Origin: Providencia heimbachae ATCC 35613
GTDB taxonomy: Bacteria > Pseudomonadota > Gammaproteobacteria > Enterobacterales > Enterobacteriaceae
Length of the DNA: 64,000 bases
Direction of reading: 5' to 3'
NCBI RefSeq assembly: GCF_001655055.1
Contig: NZ_LXEW01000037.1
Location: forward strand, 1 to 64,000
Shown: positions 10,440 through 19,706 of the stretch, in pieces
Numbering within the stretch: position 1 is the first letter of the stretch
Layout: the number at the start of each line of letters is the position of its first letter
Notes under the pieces: model-generated
Told to the model about the DNA's origin: nothing
Databases searched by the model: none
Seen by the model: the letters and a program-made list of their open reading frames with translations, nothing else
Program-made: the position numbers and the translations under genes

Positions 10440-10899
10440 ACAGATATAAACTTATTTAGTGTTTTTAAGTAAACCGTTAATGTTGTTTATTTTGGATAGG
10501 GAGTTCATCGCGCCCTGCAATTACTATTGTAAATAGATAATAAGACTAACCTATATTATTTTAAAAAATAAAATTTAGTATGGAAAAATTATTTTATGTA
10601 TATTTTTTTAGTTTCTATTTATTTCAGTACTTATTTAAAGTGTAAATGAATATGAAATTATCGAATGGATCAATAGCTATAGATATTTATACCGATTAAA
10701 TGCAATTTTTAAAAATTAGTTATAAAGCAGAGTATTACAGTATAAATAATATCAGAGTCTCTTTTTATTATCGCAAAATGATATGATTGCCTATCAATTG
10801 TTATTCTTTGATTGCTCATAACTATTTTAAATGTAACGGATTAATTTTATAATGAATAATACTAGCTAGATTTTAATTTTTTTATTTAGGAGGATGTCT
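10440..10899. other. A+T-rich intergenic region before the MrpJ-type regulator
   Basis: I see no coding frame, tRNA or clear hairpin terminator in this roughly 460-base gap. Composition is very A+T rich, more so than the housekeeping genes around it. The last bases carry a strong TTAGGAGG ribosome site for the following gene. The region presumably holds that gene's promoter and may be bound by H-NS-like silencers (inference from composition only). Confidence 0.4.
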
Positions 10900-11169
10900 A
10901 TGCATATACCAGATAAAAAAAACATTTATGCATTACTTGGCAATCATTTACGTAAAGCAAGGGTTAGCAAAGGCTTATCTGGAAATGAATTAGCGACAAT
11001 TATTAATCTAAGTCAGCAACAAGTCTCACGTTATGAACTTGGTATTAATAAGCTTAGTTTAGAGAAATTGATTGAAATCGTTATTTTTTTAGATATTGAT
11101 ATTAATGATATTACTAATCTTATCGTAAAACAGGTAGAACATGAAAAATCTGTATATAGCATTGATTAA
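10900..11169 (+). CDS. MrpJ-type XRE-family transcriptional regulator (orphan)
   Basis: The 89-residue protein is little more than one helix-turn-helix of the XRE class (residues about 12-66). It contains SQQQVSRYE at residues 38-46, very close to the SQQQ(F)SRYE signature described for MrpJ-type regulators of Proteus. Those repress flagella and coordinate fimbrial switching and are usually the last gene of a fimbrial operon. Here the gene is alone, about 19 kb from the fimbrial operon in this window. I start at 10900 because TTAGGAGG ends six bases before it; the ATG at 10894 would abut the ribosome site. The gene and its flanks are markedly A+T rich. Confidence 0.75.
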   Translation: MHIPDKKNIYALLGNHLRKARVSKGLSGNELATIINLSQQQVSRYELGINKLSLEKLIEIVIFLDIDINDITNLIVKQVEHEKSVYSID

Positions 11170-11667
11170 TAGGTAATAAGTATGAATCCTCTGTTATTTG
11201 GTGAACAATTTAAACTAGATTGCTAAATTAATTGTAAATATCCAACCTATTAAGTAAGCAAATTGAATAAATTAAAATCATAAAAACAGCCGTGAGTACA
11301 ACTATTACGAGTGGTTAAAGTAAAAACATTTAAACACTATTGTAATTGTTTTTAGTTTAATTGATGAAATGAAAAGATAATTTCATCAATTAAAAAATTT
11401 CATACCAATAATAAATTAGTGATACAACAAGTCATTATTGATATTTTATTATGCTGATTTTTTAAAAATGCATAATAAATGTAAGCTATAATTTAATATT
11501 ATATGTATCAGAATTTACTAAATCTCTGTTTTTCTCCTATTATTTACTCCCTACACATTAATATTCTTAAAACCTATATCACCAAATACTCTACCTTTTT
11601 ATAGTGTTGTCTAAAGTAATATGGTTAAATCAACAGCGATTAAAAATAGAATAAGGGCATTACTGGC
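11170..11667. other. A+T-rich intergenic region before amiD
   Basis: This stretch of almost 500 bases has no supportable gene on either strand. Short A+T-rich inverted words occur (for example around 11360-11400, where TTTCATCAATT and AATTGATGAAAT recur), which may form a weak terminator for the preceding regulator. The promoter of amiD probably lies near the right end, but I could not pick a convincing -35/-10 pair. Confidence 0.35.
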
Positions 11668-12561
11668 ATGTACAAGATTATAGGAATATTGTTCGTCTTT
11701 TTACTTGCTGGTTGCTCAACGCCATCATCACAAACAGGTTATTATTTAGACCATAGCAACGTATCAAAAAATACCAGCGAGCGTATTCAATATATTGTTT
11801 TGCACTATACGGTTTCAGATGATGATTATTCCATTTATTTACTAACGAAAGGAAAAGTCAGCTCCCATTACTTACTTCCAAGTAAACCTCAACAGAGGAA
11901 CAATCTACCAGTTATATTACAACTTGTGCCTGAGCAATTAAAAGCATGGCACGCTGGGGATAGCCGCTGGCTTTATCATACAAGTTTGAATGATAGTTCA
12001 ATTGGTATTGAAATTGTGAATTCAGGCTATCAAGTAGACAAGCAAGGCAATAAAAGCTGGGCTCCTTTTAATGATGAGCAAATTGATGCGCTTGTTCCGT
12101 TAGTGAAAGATATTATGCAGCGTTACAATATTCCTGCCGAAAATGTCATAGGCCACAGTGATATTGCTCCGCTTCGCAAGCAGGATCCGGGTAGGGCATT
12201 TCCATGGCAACGATTATCACAGCAAGGGATAGGTGCATGGCCTGATCCTAAGACGGTATCTAAATATTTGGCTGGACGTAATGTTAATGAGCGAAGCAAT
12301 GTTTTGCAGCTACAAAAAGCGCTTAAATTTTATGGATATTCAGGGATCCCTCTGTCAGGAAAATTGGATGTAGAAACACAAAAAACGCTCCGTGCGTTCC
12401 AATTGCATTTTCGTCCCCGTGATATTGATGGATTAGCTGATGCTGAAACAGAAGCCATTGTGTTGGCTTTAATTGAAAAATATCGAAGCATACAGAAGTT
12501 TAGGGATTTTCAACGCAAAAGCCAGCCAGATCATATCTATTCGAATCAGCAGGGCGATTAA
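11668..12561 (+). CDS. amiD: N-acetylmuramoyl-L-alanine amidase AmiD (lipoprotein)
   Basis: AmiD is an outer-membrane-anchored zinc amidase that cuts the bond between N-acetylmuramic acid and L-alanine in peptidoglycan and anhydro-muropeptides. The 297-residue protein has a lipobox LLAGC with lipidated Cys16. The Amidase_2 domain (about residues 38-180) shows VLHYT, SSHYL, AWHAG, SIGIE and GHSDIAPLRKQDPG, giving the zinc-binding histidines and aspartate. A C-terminal peptidoglycan-binding domain follows (about 205-275, with LRAFQLHFRP). Sequence and layout match E. coli AmiD. It converges on iclR through a shared hairpin. Confidence 0.93.
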   Translation: MYKIIGILFVFLLAGCSTPSSQTGYYLDHSNVSKNTSERIQYIVLHYTVSDDDYSIYLLTKGKVSSHYLLPSKPQQRNNLPVILQLVPEQLKAWHAGDSRWLYHTSLNDSSIGIEIVNSGYQVDKQGNKSWAPFNDEQIDALVPLVKDIMQRYNIPAENVIGHSDIAPLRKQDPGRAFPWQRLSQQGIGAWPDPKTVSKYLAGRNVNERSNVLQLQKALKFYGYSGIPLSGKLDVETQKTLRAFQLHFRPRDIDGLADAETEAIVLALIEKYRSIQKFRDFQRKSQPDHIYSNQQGD

Positions 12562-12563
12562 GT

Positions 12564-12590
12564 GAGAGTGCGGGGCATTCCCGCAGTCTC
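12564..12590. terminator. Hairpin between convergent amiD and iclR
   Basis: GAGAGTGCGGG pairs with CCCGCAGTCTC with one mismatch around a 5-base loop, just after the amiD stop. It is followed by an A+T-rich stretch with T runs. It probably ends amiD transcription and may also serve iclR from the other side. Confidence 0.7.
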
Positions 12591-12629
12591 CAAATCATTT
12601 ATTTTTATATCGCAGTCATAAAGAATTAG

Positions 12630-13460
12630 TTATCGGTTTGCACCATATTCACGGCTAATTTCTTTGGCGGCTTTGATGACCATCGCTCCAAGCTCTGTGA
12701 TACGATCGTCGGTAATGCGTGATAAGGGGCCTGAAATAGAGATAGCGGCAAAGGCTTCTTTGTGCTCATCATAAATACAGGCACCAATACATCTTAAACC
12801 TAGCGCATGTTCCTCGTCATCATAAGAAAATCCTTGTTTTTTAGCTTGTTGCAAATTTTCTTTTAATGCAGAGGGATTCGTAAGGGTGTGAGGTGTATAG
12901 GCATGTAACCCTTTACGACCTAGCAGTGGAATGAGCTTATCTTCTGATAGATTAGCAATGAAGGCTTTGCCTGCACCGGAAGCGTGTAATGGTAGTTTAC
13001 CGCCGATTGGCGCAGACATTCTCATTAATGCATTACACTGAACTTGGTCAACAATGACCGCGTCATATTCGCTGTGGTCGAGGATCGCCAAATTAACCGT
13101 TTCCCCTGATTCATCCATTAAGCGACGTAATATTGGATGCACTAATGCTAATAAATTTCGGCTTTCAAGGAAGCTACTACCAATGATAAATGCGTGAGAT
13201 GCGATAACCCATAAGCCTAAATCCCCTGTTTGTCGGACAAATCCATGTTGTTCTAGGGTCATTAAGAGTCGGTGTGTGGTTGAATTCGGCAAGCCAGCTT
13301 GCAGTGCTAAATCCGTTAGCGCTATCCCACCGGTTGATTCAGAAATGTATTCCAGAAGCGTCAGTCCTCGACTTAATGATTGGACTTGCCCTGCTGCTGT
13401 AGCGCCACTTGCTGGCCCTTTCGCCTTTTTTATTTTTTTAGTAATTGGTGCAGTCGCCAT
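12630..13460 (-). CDS. iclR: Acetate operon repressor IclR
   Basis: IclR represses aceBAK and itself; glyoxylate and pyruvate modulate its binding. The 276-residue protein has an N-terminal winged helix (about residues 26-85, with LPNSTTHRLLMTLEQHGFV as recognition region). An effector domain follows, with SAPIGGKLPLHASGAGKA and EEHALGLRCIGACIYDE. It aligns end to end with E. coli IclR (274). The locus between aceBAK and metH is also as in E. coli, though here aceK and iclR are separated by about 6 kb of other genes. It is divergent from metH. Confidence 0.96.
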   Translation of the reverse strand: MATAPITKKIKKAKGPASGATAAGQVQSLSRGLTLLEYISESTGGIALTDLALQAGLPNSTTHRLLMTLEQHGFVRQTGDLGLWVIASHAFIIGSSFLESRNLLALVHPILRRLMDESGETVNLAILDHSEYDAVIVDQVQCNALMRMSAPIGGKLPLHASGAGKAFIANLSEDKLIPLLGRKGLHAYTPHTLTNPSALKENLQQAKKQGFSYDDEEHALGLRCIGACIYDEHKEAFAAISISGPLSRITDDRITELGAMVIKAAKEISREYGANR

Positions 13461-13475
13461 TAAGTCTCTCCTGAC

Positions 13476-13490
13476 TGGAATGTATTTTTG
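13476..13490 (-). promoter_or_regulatory. Candidate IclR autoregulatory site
   Basis: TGGAATGTATTTTTG, 15 bases upstream of iclR, resembles the candidate site before aceB. It matches the recalled consensus TGGAAATNATTTCCA at about 9 of 14 positions. Autorepression is known for E. coli IclR. The similarity between the two sites is the main support; each alone is weak. Confidence 0.3.
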
Positions 13491-13668
13491 TTTCTATTAT
13501 GAATGATTTCACCTGAAAATACTCATCTGATCAGTGAGAAATTAGATCTAAGGCAACCTGAGAAACTCTCATCATTGAGACAAATGTTCTCACTAAAAGT
13601 TGTGATAGGATGTAAGTGGTAAAAATTTAACTTATTACTCGGGATCCCGATTTCAGGAGGGCAGTGCA

Positions 13669-16600
13669 GTGTCCAGTAAAATCAATAAATTAGAACAAGA
13701 ATTAACAAAACGAATTTTAGTACTGGATGGGGCAATGGGGACAATGATCCAACGCCACAAATTAACAGAAGAACAATTCCGTGGTGAAAGATTTGTTGAT
13801 TGGCCGAGTGATATAAAAGGCAATAATGATCTTTTGGTGTTAACTCAGCCTGAAATTATTCGAGATATTCATAATCAATATTTCGAAGCGGGCGCAGATA
13901 TTATTGAAACAAATACCTTTAACTCCACACCGATAGCAATGGCGGATTATCGGATGGAAGGGTTTTCCGCAGAAATTAATGAAGTAGCAGCGCGTATTGC
14001 TCGCGAGTGTGCGGATGAATGGACGCGTAAAACGCCAGAACAACCTCGTTATGTCGCGGGGGTTCTCGGCCCAACAAACCGCACGGCTTCTATTTCCCCT
14101 GATGTTAACGACCCTGCTTTTCGAAATGTGACCTTTGATTTGCTGGTGGCAGCGTATCGTGAATCGACTCGAGCATTGGTGAAAGGCGGCGTCGATTTAA
14201 TTATGATCGAAACTATTTTTGATACCTTGAATGCAAAAGCTGCCGTTTTTGCGGTAGAAAGTGAGTTTGAAGCCCTTGGGGTTTCTTTGCCTATTATGAT
14301 TTCTGGGACGATCACGGATGCCTCTGGTCGCACCCTTTCAGGCCAAACCACCGAAGCGTTTTATAATTCGTTACGTCATGCACAGCCAATTTCATTTGGT
14401 CTTAATTGTGCCTTGGGGCCTGATGAATTACGCCAATACGTTTCTGAATTATCACGGATTGCGCAGTGCTATGTGAGTGCTCATCCTAATGCCGGCTTAC
14501 CAAATGCATTTGGCGAATATGATCTTGATGCGCAAAATATGGCCGGGCAAATTCATGAGTGGGCACAAGCAGGTTTTTTGAATATTGTTGGGGGCTGTTG
14601 TGGCACCACGCCGCTGCATATCAAAAAAATGGCAGAAGCGGTGAAAGGCGTCGCCCCTCGTCAACTTCCTGCATTACCGGTTGAATGCCGTTTATCAGGG
14701 CTTGAACCCCTTAATATTGGCGAAAAATCATTATTTGTTAACGTGGGTGAAAGAACCAACGTAACCGGGTCTGCAAAATTCAAACGCCTAATAAAAGAAG
14801 AAAATTACCAAGAGGCTCTTGATGTTGCTCGTCAGCAAGTTGAAAGTGGCGCACAGATTATTGACATCAATATGGATGAAGGAATGCTGGATTCCAAAGC
14901 TGCAATGGTGCGTTTTCTTAACTTAATTGCAGGTGAGCCTGATATTGCACGAGTACCGATTATGATTGACTCCTCTAAGTGGGAGATCATCGAAGCGGGT
15001 TTAAAATGCATTCAAGGCAAGGGAATTGTTAACTCTATTTCGATGAAAGAGGGGGAAGCCGCTTTTATTGAACATGCCAAATTAGTGCGTAGATATGGCG
15101 CTGCCATGGTGGTGATGGCTTTTGATGAAATTGGTCAAGCGGATACCCGTGAGCGAAAAATTGAAATCTGTCGCCGTGCTTATCAAATTTTGACAGAAAC
15201 CGTTGGCTTTCCACCCGAAGATATTATTTTTGACCCTAATATTTTTGCTGTTGCGACTGGAATTGAAGAACACAATAACTATGCTGTTGATTTTATTGAA
15301 GTCTGTAAAGATATTAAACAACAACTACCCCATGCGATGATTTCGGGTGGGGTGTCGAATGTGTCGTTTTCATTTAGAGGAAATGACGCTGTTCGCGAAG
15401 CTATTCATGCTGTCTTTTTGTATTACGCGATCCGCAATGGCATGGATATGGGGATTGTTAATGCAGGCCAGTTGGCCATTTATGACGATTTACCTTCAGA
15501 GCTAAAAGATGCGGTTGAAGATGTTATTTTAAATCGTCGTGATGACAGCACTGAACGTTTATTGGAACTGGCAGAAAAATACCGTTCAACAGGATCAGAA
15601 GAGCAGCAAATACAGCAAGCGGAGTGGCGCAGTTGGGAAGTGGAAAAGCGGTTAGAATATGCTTTAGTAAAAGGCATTACCGAGTTTATTGTTGAAGATA
15701 CGGAAGAAGCACGCCAGCGAGCGGCTAGCCCAATAGAGGTGATTGAAGGGTCGTTGATGAATGGCATGAACGTTGTCGGGGACTTATTTAGTGAAGGAAA
15801 AATGTTTTTACCTCAAGTGGTTAAATCCGCTAGGGTCATGAAACAAGCCGTAGCCCATTTGGAACCCTATATTCAAGAATTAAAACAATCTGGTCGCAGT
15901 GCCGGAAAGATTTTATTGGCGACGGTAAAAGGGGATGTTCATGATATCGGAAAAAATATTGTGGGTGTTGTTTTACAGTGTAACAACTATGAGATCATTG
16001 ATTTAGGCGTTATGGTTCCCTGTGAAACTATTTTGAAAACAGCCCGTGAACAAAATGTCGATATCATTGGTTTATCTGGACTTATCACACCTTCCCTTGA
16101 TGAAATGGTGCATGTTGCCAAAGAAATGGAGCGACAAGGGTTTACCTTGCCACTGTTGATTGGTGGCGCGACAACATCCAAAGCGCACACCGCGGTTAAA
16201 ATAGAACCCGCTTATATTAGTGGCCCAACCACTTACGTGCAAAATGCATCACGAACAGTAGGCGTTGTTTCTGCGCTACTTTCGGCGAAACAAAAAGACG
16301 AGTTTGTGGCACGAACACGTCGTGAATATGAAACTGTACGTCTACAACATGGGCGTAAAAGACCAAAGACTCCCCCCGTTTCCCTTGATATTGCAAGAGC
16401 GAATGCGGTTAAAATTGATTGGGAAAATTATCAGCCACCAGTGCCGAACTTCTTAGGTGTCCAGCAGGTAGAAGCCACAATTGAGACTCTGAGACACTAT
16501 ATCGATTGGACACCCTTTTTCATGACATGGTCATTGGCGGGTAAATATCCACGCATTTTAGACGATGAAGTCGTCGGTGTAGAAGCCCGTAAATTATTGC

Positions 16601-17355
16601 GTGATGCGAATGATATGTTGGATATGCTAGATAAAAATAAGCGCCTGGCACCAAAAGGAATTTTTGGTCTTTTCCCTGCCAATAATACGGGTGATGACGT
16701 GGAAATATATACCGATGAAAGCCGTAGTGAGGTGTTAAATATTGGTCTTAATTTACGTCAACAAACCCTGAAAACAGACTTCCCAAATTATTGTTTGTCT
16801 GATTTTATTGCCCCAAAAAATAGCGGTAAAGCCGATTATATTGGCGCATTCGCTGTCACGGGGGGATTAGAAGAGGATGCGCTAGCAGAACAATATGAGA
16901 ACGCCCATGATGATTATAATAAAATCATGCTCAAAGCCCTTGCAGATAGGCTGGCAGAAGCATTTGCTGAATATTTACATCAACAGGTTAGAACCCATTA
17001 TTGGGGGTATGCAGCAGATGAAAAACTGAGCAATGAAGAGCTTATCCGTGAAAATTATCAAGGTACTCGACCTGCTCCGGGTTATCCGGCCTGTCCTGAA
17101 CATACTGAAAAAGAAAAAATTTGGCAGTTATTGGATGTCGAAAATCAAGTGGGTATGAAATTGACAAGTTCATTTGCGATGTGGCCAGGTGCAGCAGTAT
17201 CGGGTTGGTATTTTAGCCATCCTGATAGTAAATATTTTGCAGTGGCGCAGTTGCAAAAAGATCAAATTGAAGATTATTCCAAGCGCAAAGGGATGTCGGT
17301 TACTGAGCTTGAGCGCTGGTTAGCCCCTAATCTAGGTTATGATCCTGAATCATAA
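13669..17355 (+). CDS. metH: Cobalamin-dependent methionine synthase
   Basis: MetH moves a methyl group from methyltetrahydrofolate to homocysteine through methylcobalamin. All modules are present in its 1228 residues. The homocysteine domain has its zinc cysteines in NCALG and GGCCGTT. The folate domain has [15 protein letters not shown]. The B12 cap and Rossmann domain carry [15 protein letters not shown] with the cobalt-binding histidine. The C-terminal reactivation domain has [15 protein letters not shown]. The start is GTG, as in E. coli, with AGGAGG eight bases upstream. It is divergent from iclR across about 200 bases. MetR control is expected from E. coli, but I could not fix a MetR site. 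Confidence 0.98.
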   Translation: MSSKINKLEQELTKRILVLDGAMGTMIQRHKLTEEQFRGERFVDWPSDIKGNNDLLVLTQPEIIRDIHNQYFEAGADIIETNTFNSTPIAMADYRMEGFSAEINEVAARIARECADEWTRKTPEQPRYVAGVLGPTNRTASISPDVNDPAFRNVTFDLLVAAYRESTRALVKGGVDLIMIETIFDTLNAKAAVFAVESEFEALGVSLPIMISGTITDASGRTLSGQTTEAFYNSLRHAQPISFGLNCALGPDELRQYVSELSRIAQCYVSAHPNAGLPNAFGEYDLDAQNMAGQIHEWAQAGFLNIVGGCCGTTPLHIKKMAEAVKGVAPRQLPALPVECRLSGLEPLNIGEKSLFVNVGERTNVTGSAKFKRLIKEENYQEALDVARQQVESGAQIIDINMDEGMLDSKAAMVRFLNLIAGEPDIARVPIMIDSSKWEIIEAGLKCIQGKGIVNSISMKEGEAAFIEHAKLVRRYGAAMVVMAFDEIGQADTRERKIEICRRAYQILTETVGFPPEDIIFDPNIFAVATGIEEHNNYAVDFIEVCKDIKQQLPHAMISGGVSNVSFSFRGNDAVREAIHAVFLYYAIRNGMDMGIVNAGQLAIYDDLPSELKDAVEDVILNRRDDSTERLLELAEKYRSTGSEEQQIQQAEWRSWEVEKRLEYALVKGITEFIVEDTEEARQRAASPIEVIEGSLMNGMNVVGDLFSEGKMFLPQVVKSARVMKQAVAHLEPYIQELKQSGRSAGKILLATVKGDVHDIGKNIVGVVLQCNNYEIIDLGVMVPCETILKTAREQNVDIIGLSGLITPSLDEMVHVAKEMERQGFTLPLLIGGATTSKAHTAVKIEPAYISGPTTYVQNASRTVGVVSALLSAKQKDEFVARTRREYETVRLQHGRKRPKTPPVSLDIARANAVKIDWENYQPPVPNFLGVQQVEATIETLRHYIDWTPFFMTWSLAGKYPRILDDEVVGVEARKLLRDANDMLDMLDKNKRLAPKGIFGLFPANNTGDDVEIYTDESRSEVLNIGLNLRQQTLKTDFPNYCLSDFIAPKNSGKADYIGAFAVTGGLEEDALAEQYENAHDDYNKIMLKALADRLAEAFAEYLHQQVRTHYWGYAADEKLSNEELIRENYQGTRPAPGYPACPEHTEKEKIWQLLDVENQVGMKLTSSFAMWPGAAVSGWYFSHPDSKYFAVAQLQKDQIEDYSKRKGMSVTELERWLAPNLGYDPES

Positions 17356-17421
17356 TGAATAAGTGGATTGATTTTTCATGCATTAGGCACCATCTTATCC
17401 ATAAGACATTAAAGGGGTCCA

Positions 17422-18012
17422 ATGATGAGTTATGAATTTATTATTGAAGATGAGTTGCTCTCAACAGCCGTTTTTCCTTATCAGATTCAAAATAGTGCCG
17501 CACCTAGTACATTTATGATGAGTGAGGATGCGGTGAGTGCCATGATGAGTATTTTACAAATCATGGATAAGCTTGATACAGACGATTCACTCGATGAACA
17601 TTGTTTTAATCAAATCTGGCTAAAGAGCGAGCTAACACCTGCTCGAGCTGAAGAAATCTATTTATTTCTTGAAAACCAAGAAGTAATGGAACCGGCTCCT
17701 TCTGAGGAGGAAATTGCGGCTTTTCACCAAGCTCAGCAAGATGAAGACAAATTGTTGTCTCAACCGAGTACTAAGGCGGGAATGATCCCAGTGCATAAGT
17801 TTGCGACTAATGATGGTTGGTTGGTCACTGCAAAAGAGAGTGAATGGATTGCCGAGATTTTTTCACCTGAACTGGTGAGTGAAAACCATTTTGTGGTTTC
17901 TCAAATTTCAGAGCTTTGTCATATCAGTCATAAAAAATTGGAGTTACTACTGATTGAGTGGGGTAAGTTTAACTTATTTGCCAGTAAGCACGGCGGATAT
18001 CGAGTTAATTAG
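17422..18012 (+). CDS. Unrecognised acidic protein, 196 residues
   Basis: I do not recognise a named family. The protein is acidic and soluble, with no signal peptide or membrane segment. A central Glu/Gln-rich stretch (about 88-115, EEEIAAFHQAQQDEDK) separates an N-terminal region from a C-terminal domain. That domain (about 120-196) looks mainly helical and could be winged-helix-like. It is likely a real gene: AAAGGGG precedes the tandem ATGs (17422 and 17425), codon use matches neighbours, and a strong terminator follows. It lies 66 bases after metH with no obvious terminator between them, so it may be partly cotranscribed. No function is proposed. Confidence 0.75.
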   Translation: MMSYEFIIEDELLSTAVFPYQIQNSAAPSTFMMSEDAVSAMMSILQIMDKLDTDDSLDEHCFNQIWLKSELTPARAEEIYLFLENQEVMEPAPSEEEIAAFHQAQQDEDKLLSQPSTKAGMIPVHKFATNDGWLVTAKESEWIAEIFSPELVSENHFVVSQISELCHISHKKLELLLIEWGKFNLFASKHGGYRVN

Positions 18013-18032
18013 TCTATTCTTGTTATGACCAT

Positions 18033-18087
18033 AAATTCAGGTGGATTCGAATTAAATATTTAAATTCGAATTGCCTGAATTTTTTTA
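18033..18087 (+). terminator. Long hairpin terminator after the 17.4-kb gene
   Basis: AAATTCAGG pairs with CCTGAATTT and, inside, ATTCGAAT repeats in inverted orientation. Together they give a long interrupted stem followed by a T run. It separates the upstream gene from the Sel1-repeat gene. Confidence 0.8.
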
Positions 18088-18187
18088 TTTATCTTATCCA
18101 AATAAGTCTTTTTAAGCTTGCAGCCCTTATGATTTTTTCATTGGAATGCTATGTTATTAATATAATTCCAATGAATGGATTGAAGTA

Positions 18188-19660
18188 ATGAAATTACAGT
18201 CTCTACTATTAAGTCTTTGCATCGGCTGTGTACCTTTAGTACAAGCAGAGTCTGTAGAGACGAACCAAGTAAAAGAAAAATCTCAGACCACTTCTACGCA
18301 AATAAAACAAAATAACCTTCCTGCTGAATTTAAAAGTAAAATAATCCAAGCATCGAAGGGTGATATTGAAGCGATGATTGATGTGGGTATTGCTTATATG
18401 GATGGCACTGAATTTTTAGATGCTGACAATAAAATGGCTTATCAATGGTTTAAAAAAGCTTCGGATTTAAATAATACCGACGGTGATTATTACTTAGGGA
18501 TGTTGGCACAAAATCAGGAAAAATACATAGAGGCAGAACGCTGGTATCGAAAAGGGGCGGAAAAAGGCGATGCTTATTGCCAGTATGCGATGGGTTTCTT
18601 GTATGAACGAGGTTTGGGTGTAGAAGAAAATTATCAGCAAGCGAAGGCATGGTACTCAGAAGCCGCAGAACAAGAGCAATCACAAGCTCAATTTGCCCTA
18701 GGTTTATTCTATCATGATGGTTTAGGGGGCGATGTTGACTACCAAAAAGCGCGGGAATGGTATGAAAGAAGTGCCACGAACGGTGTCTCTGCTGCGGTAA
18801 ATAATTTAGCCGTGATGTATGAAAATGGTGAAGGGGTGGAACAAGATGAAGAAACCGCCATTTATTTATATCGCCAAGCGGCAAATATGGGCTCTGCCAT
18901 TGCCCAAGTCAATATGGGTGACTTTTACCAGCAAGGCCATCCTTTAATCGAAAAGAATAGTTACCAAGCGATATATTGGTACAAAAGGGCTGCTCAACAA
19001 AATAATGTTTCAGCTCAACTTGCAATTGCAAGGGCATATGAGCAAGGTGATGGCGTTGGAGAGGACTCAGCGGAAGCATTTATATGGTATGAACGAGCTG
19101 CACTCAATGGGTCGTCAGAAGCTGGGATGAAAGTGGCTGAATTCTATGAAAACGGATCGGGTGGGAAAAAACAAGATCGTGCTAAAGCCATTGAGTGGTA
19201 TAGGGATATGGCCAACGATGAGGTGATTGAAGCGCAACTCAAATTAGCATCTCTTTTTGCCGCTAGTGAATTAAAAGATGTGGATATCAAAAACGTGATC
19301 CATTGGTTACAGTTGGCTGAAAACGATAATATTAGTGCGAAGAATCAGCTCGCTATTTTTTATTTAACTGGCACAGGCGTTGAAAAAAATCCACAAAAAG
19401 CACGAGAATTGCTTGAGTCTGCTGCCTTTAAAGAAAATAGTGATGCTCAAAATAACCTTGCGGTGATGTATGCAAGAGGGGTCGGCGGCGATAAAAATAT
19501 TTTCCGTGCAGTGATGTGGTTTGAGCGCGCAGTGACGTTAGGTAACGGCCGAGCGAAGCAAAATTTAACTTTACTTCAAAAGGTAAAGGGGGTTAAAGGC
19601 TCAATGTTGCAATACACCGATAATGTTCAAGCGTCACTGAGAAAAAGTCATCCGTTATAA
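18188..19660 (+). CDS. Exported Sel1-repeat (SLR/TPR-like) protein
   Basis: The 490-residue protein has a signal peptide (residues 1-20, ending VQA). A run of about eleven Sel1-like repeats of roughly 36 residues then covers about 55-470. Typical units are AMGFLYERGLGVEENYQQAKAWY-like blocks and NLAVMYENGEGVEQD. Sel1 repeats form superhelical scaffolds for protein-protein contact; specific partners cannot be read from sequence. Export to the periplasm is likely. It is a single-gene unit convergent with lysC and sharing a symmetrical terminator with it. Many SLR proteins act in envelope stress, secretion or host interaction, but nothing here decides among these. Confidence 0.85.
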   Translation: MKLQSLLLSLCIGCVPLVQAESVETNQVKEKSQTTSTQIKQNNLPAEFKSKIIQASKGDIEAMIDVGIAYMDGTEFLDADNKMAYQWFKKASDLNNTDGDYYLGMLAQNQEKYIEAERWYRKGAEKGDAYCQYAMGFLYERGLGVEENYQQAKAWYSEAAEQEQSQAQFALGLFYHDGLGGDVDYQKAREWYERSATNGVSAAVNNLAVMYENGEGVEQDEETAIYLYRQAANMGSAIAQVNMGDFYQQGHPLIEKNSYQAIYWYKRAAQQNNVSAQLAIARAYEQGDGVGEDSAEAFIWYERAALNGSSEAGMKVAEFYENGSGGKKQDRAKAIEWYRDMANDEVIEAQLKLASLFAASELKDVDIKNVIHWLQLAENDNISAKNQLAIFYLTGTGVEKNPQKARELLESAAFKENSDAQNNLAVMYARGVGGDKNIFRAVMWFERAVTLGNGRAKQNLTLLQKVKGVKGSMLQYTDNVQASLRKSHPL

Positions 19661-19668
19661 TACCTAAA

Positions 19669-19697
19669 ACAAAGGCGATCTTTAAGATCGCCTTTGT
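19669..19697. terminator. Bidirectional terminator between the Sel1 gene and lysC
   Basis: ACAAAGGCGATCT and AGATCGCCTTTGT form a perfect 13-bp stem with a tiny loop. It sits between two convergent stops, and the arms give an A-rich lead and T-rich tail on both strands. It should end both transcripts. Confidence 0.8.
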
Positions 19698-19706
19698 CCA
19701 TCATGA

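Noticed and set aside
13540-13660. MetR binding site upstream of metH
   Set aside because: Several TGAGA/TCTCA-type words occur here, but none fits the recalled TGAA-N5-TTCA pattern well enough to call.
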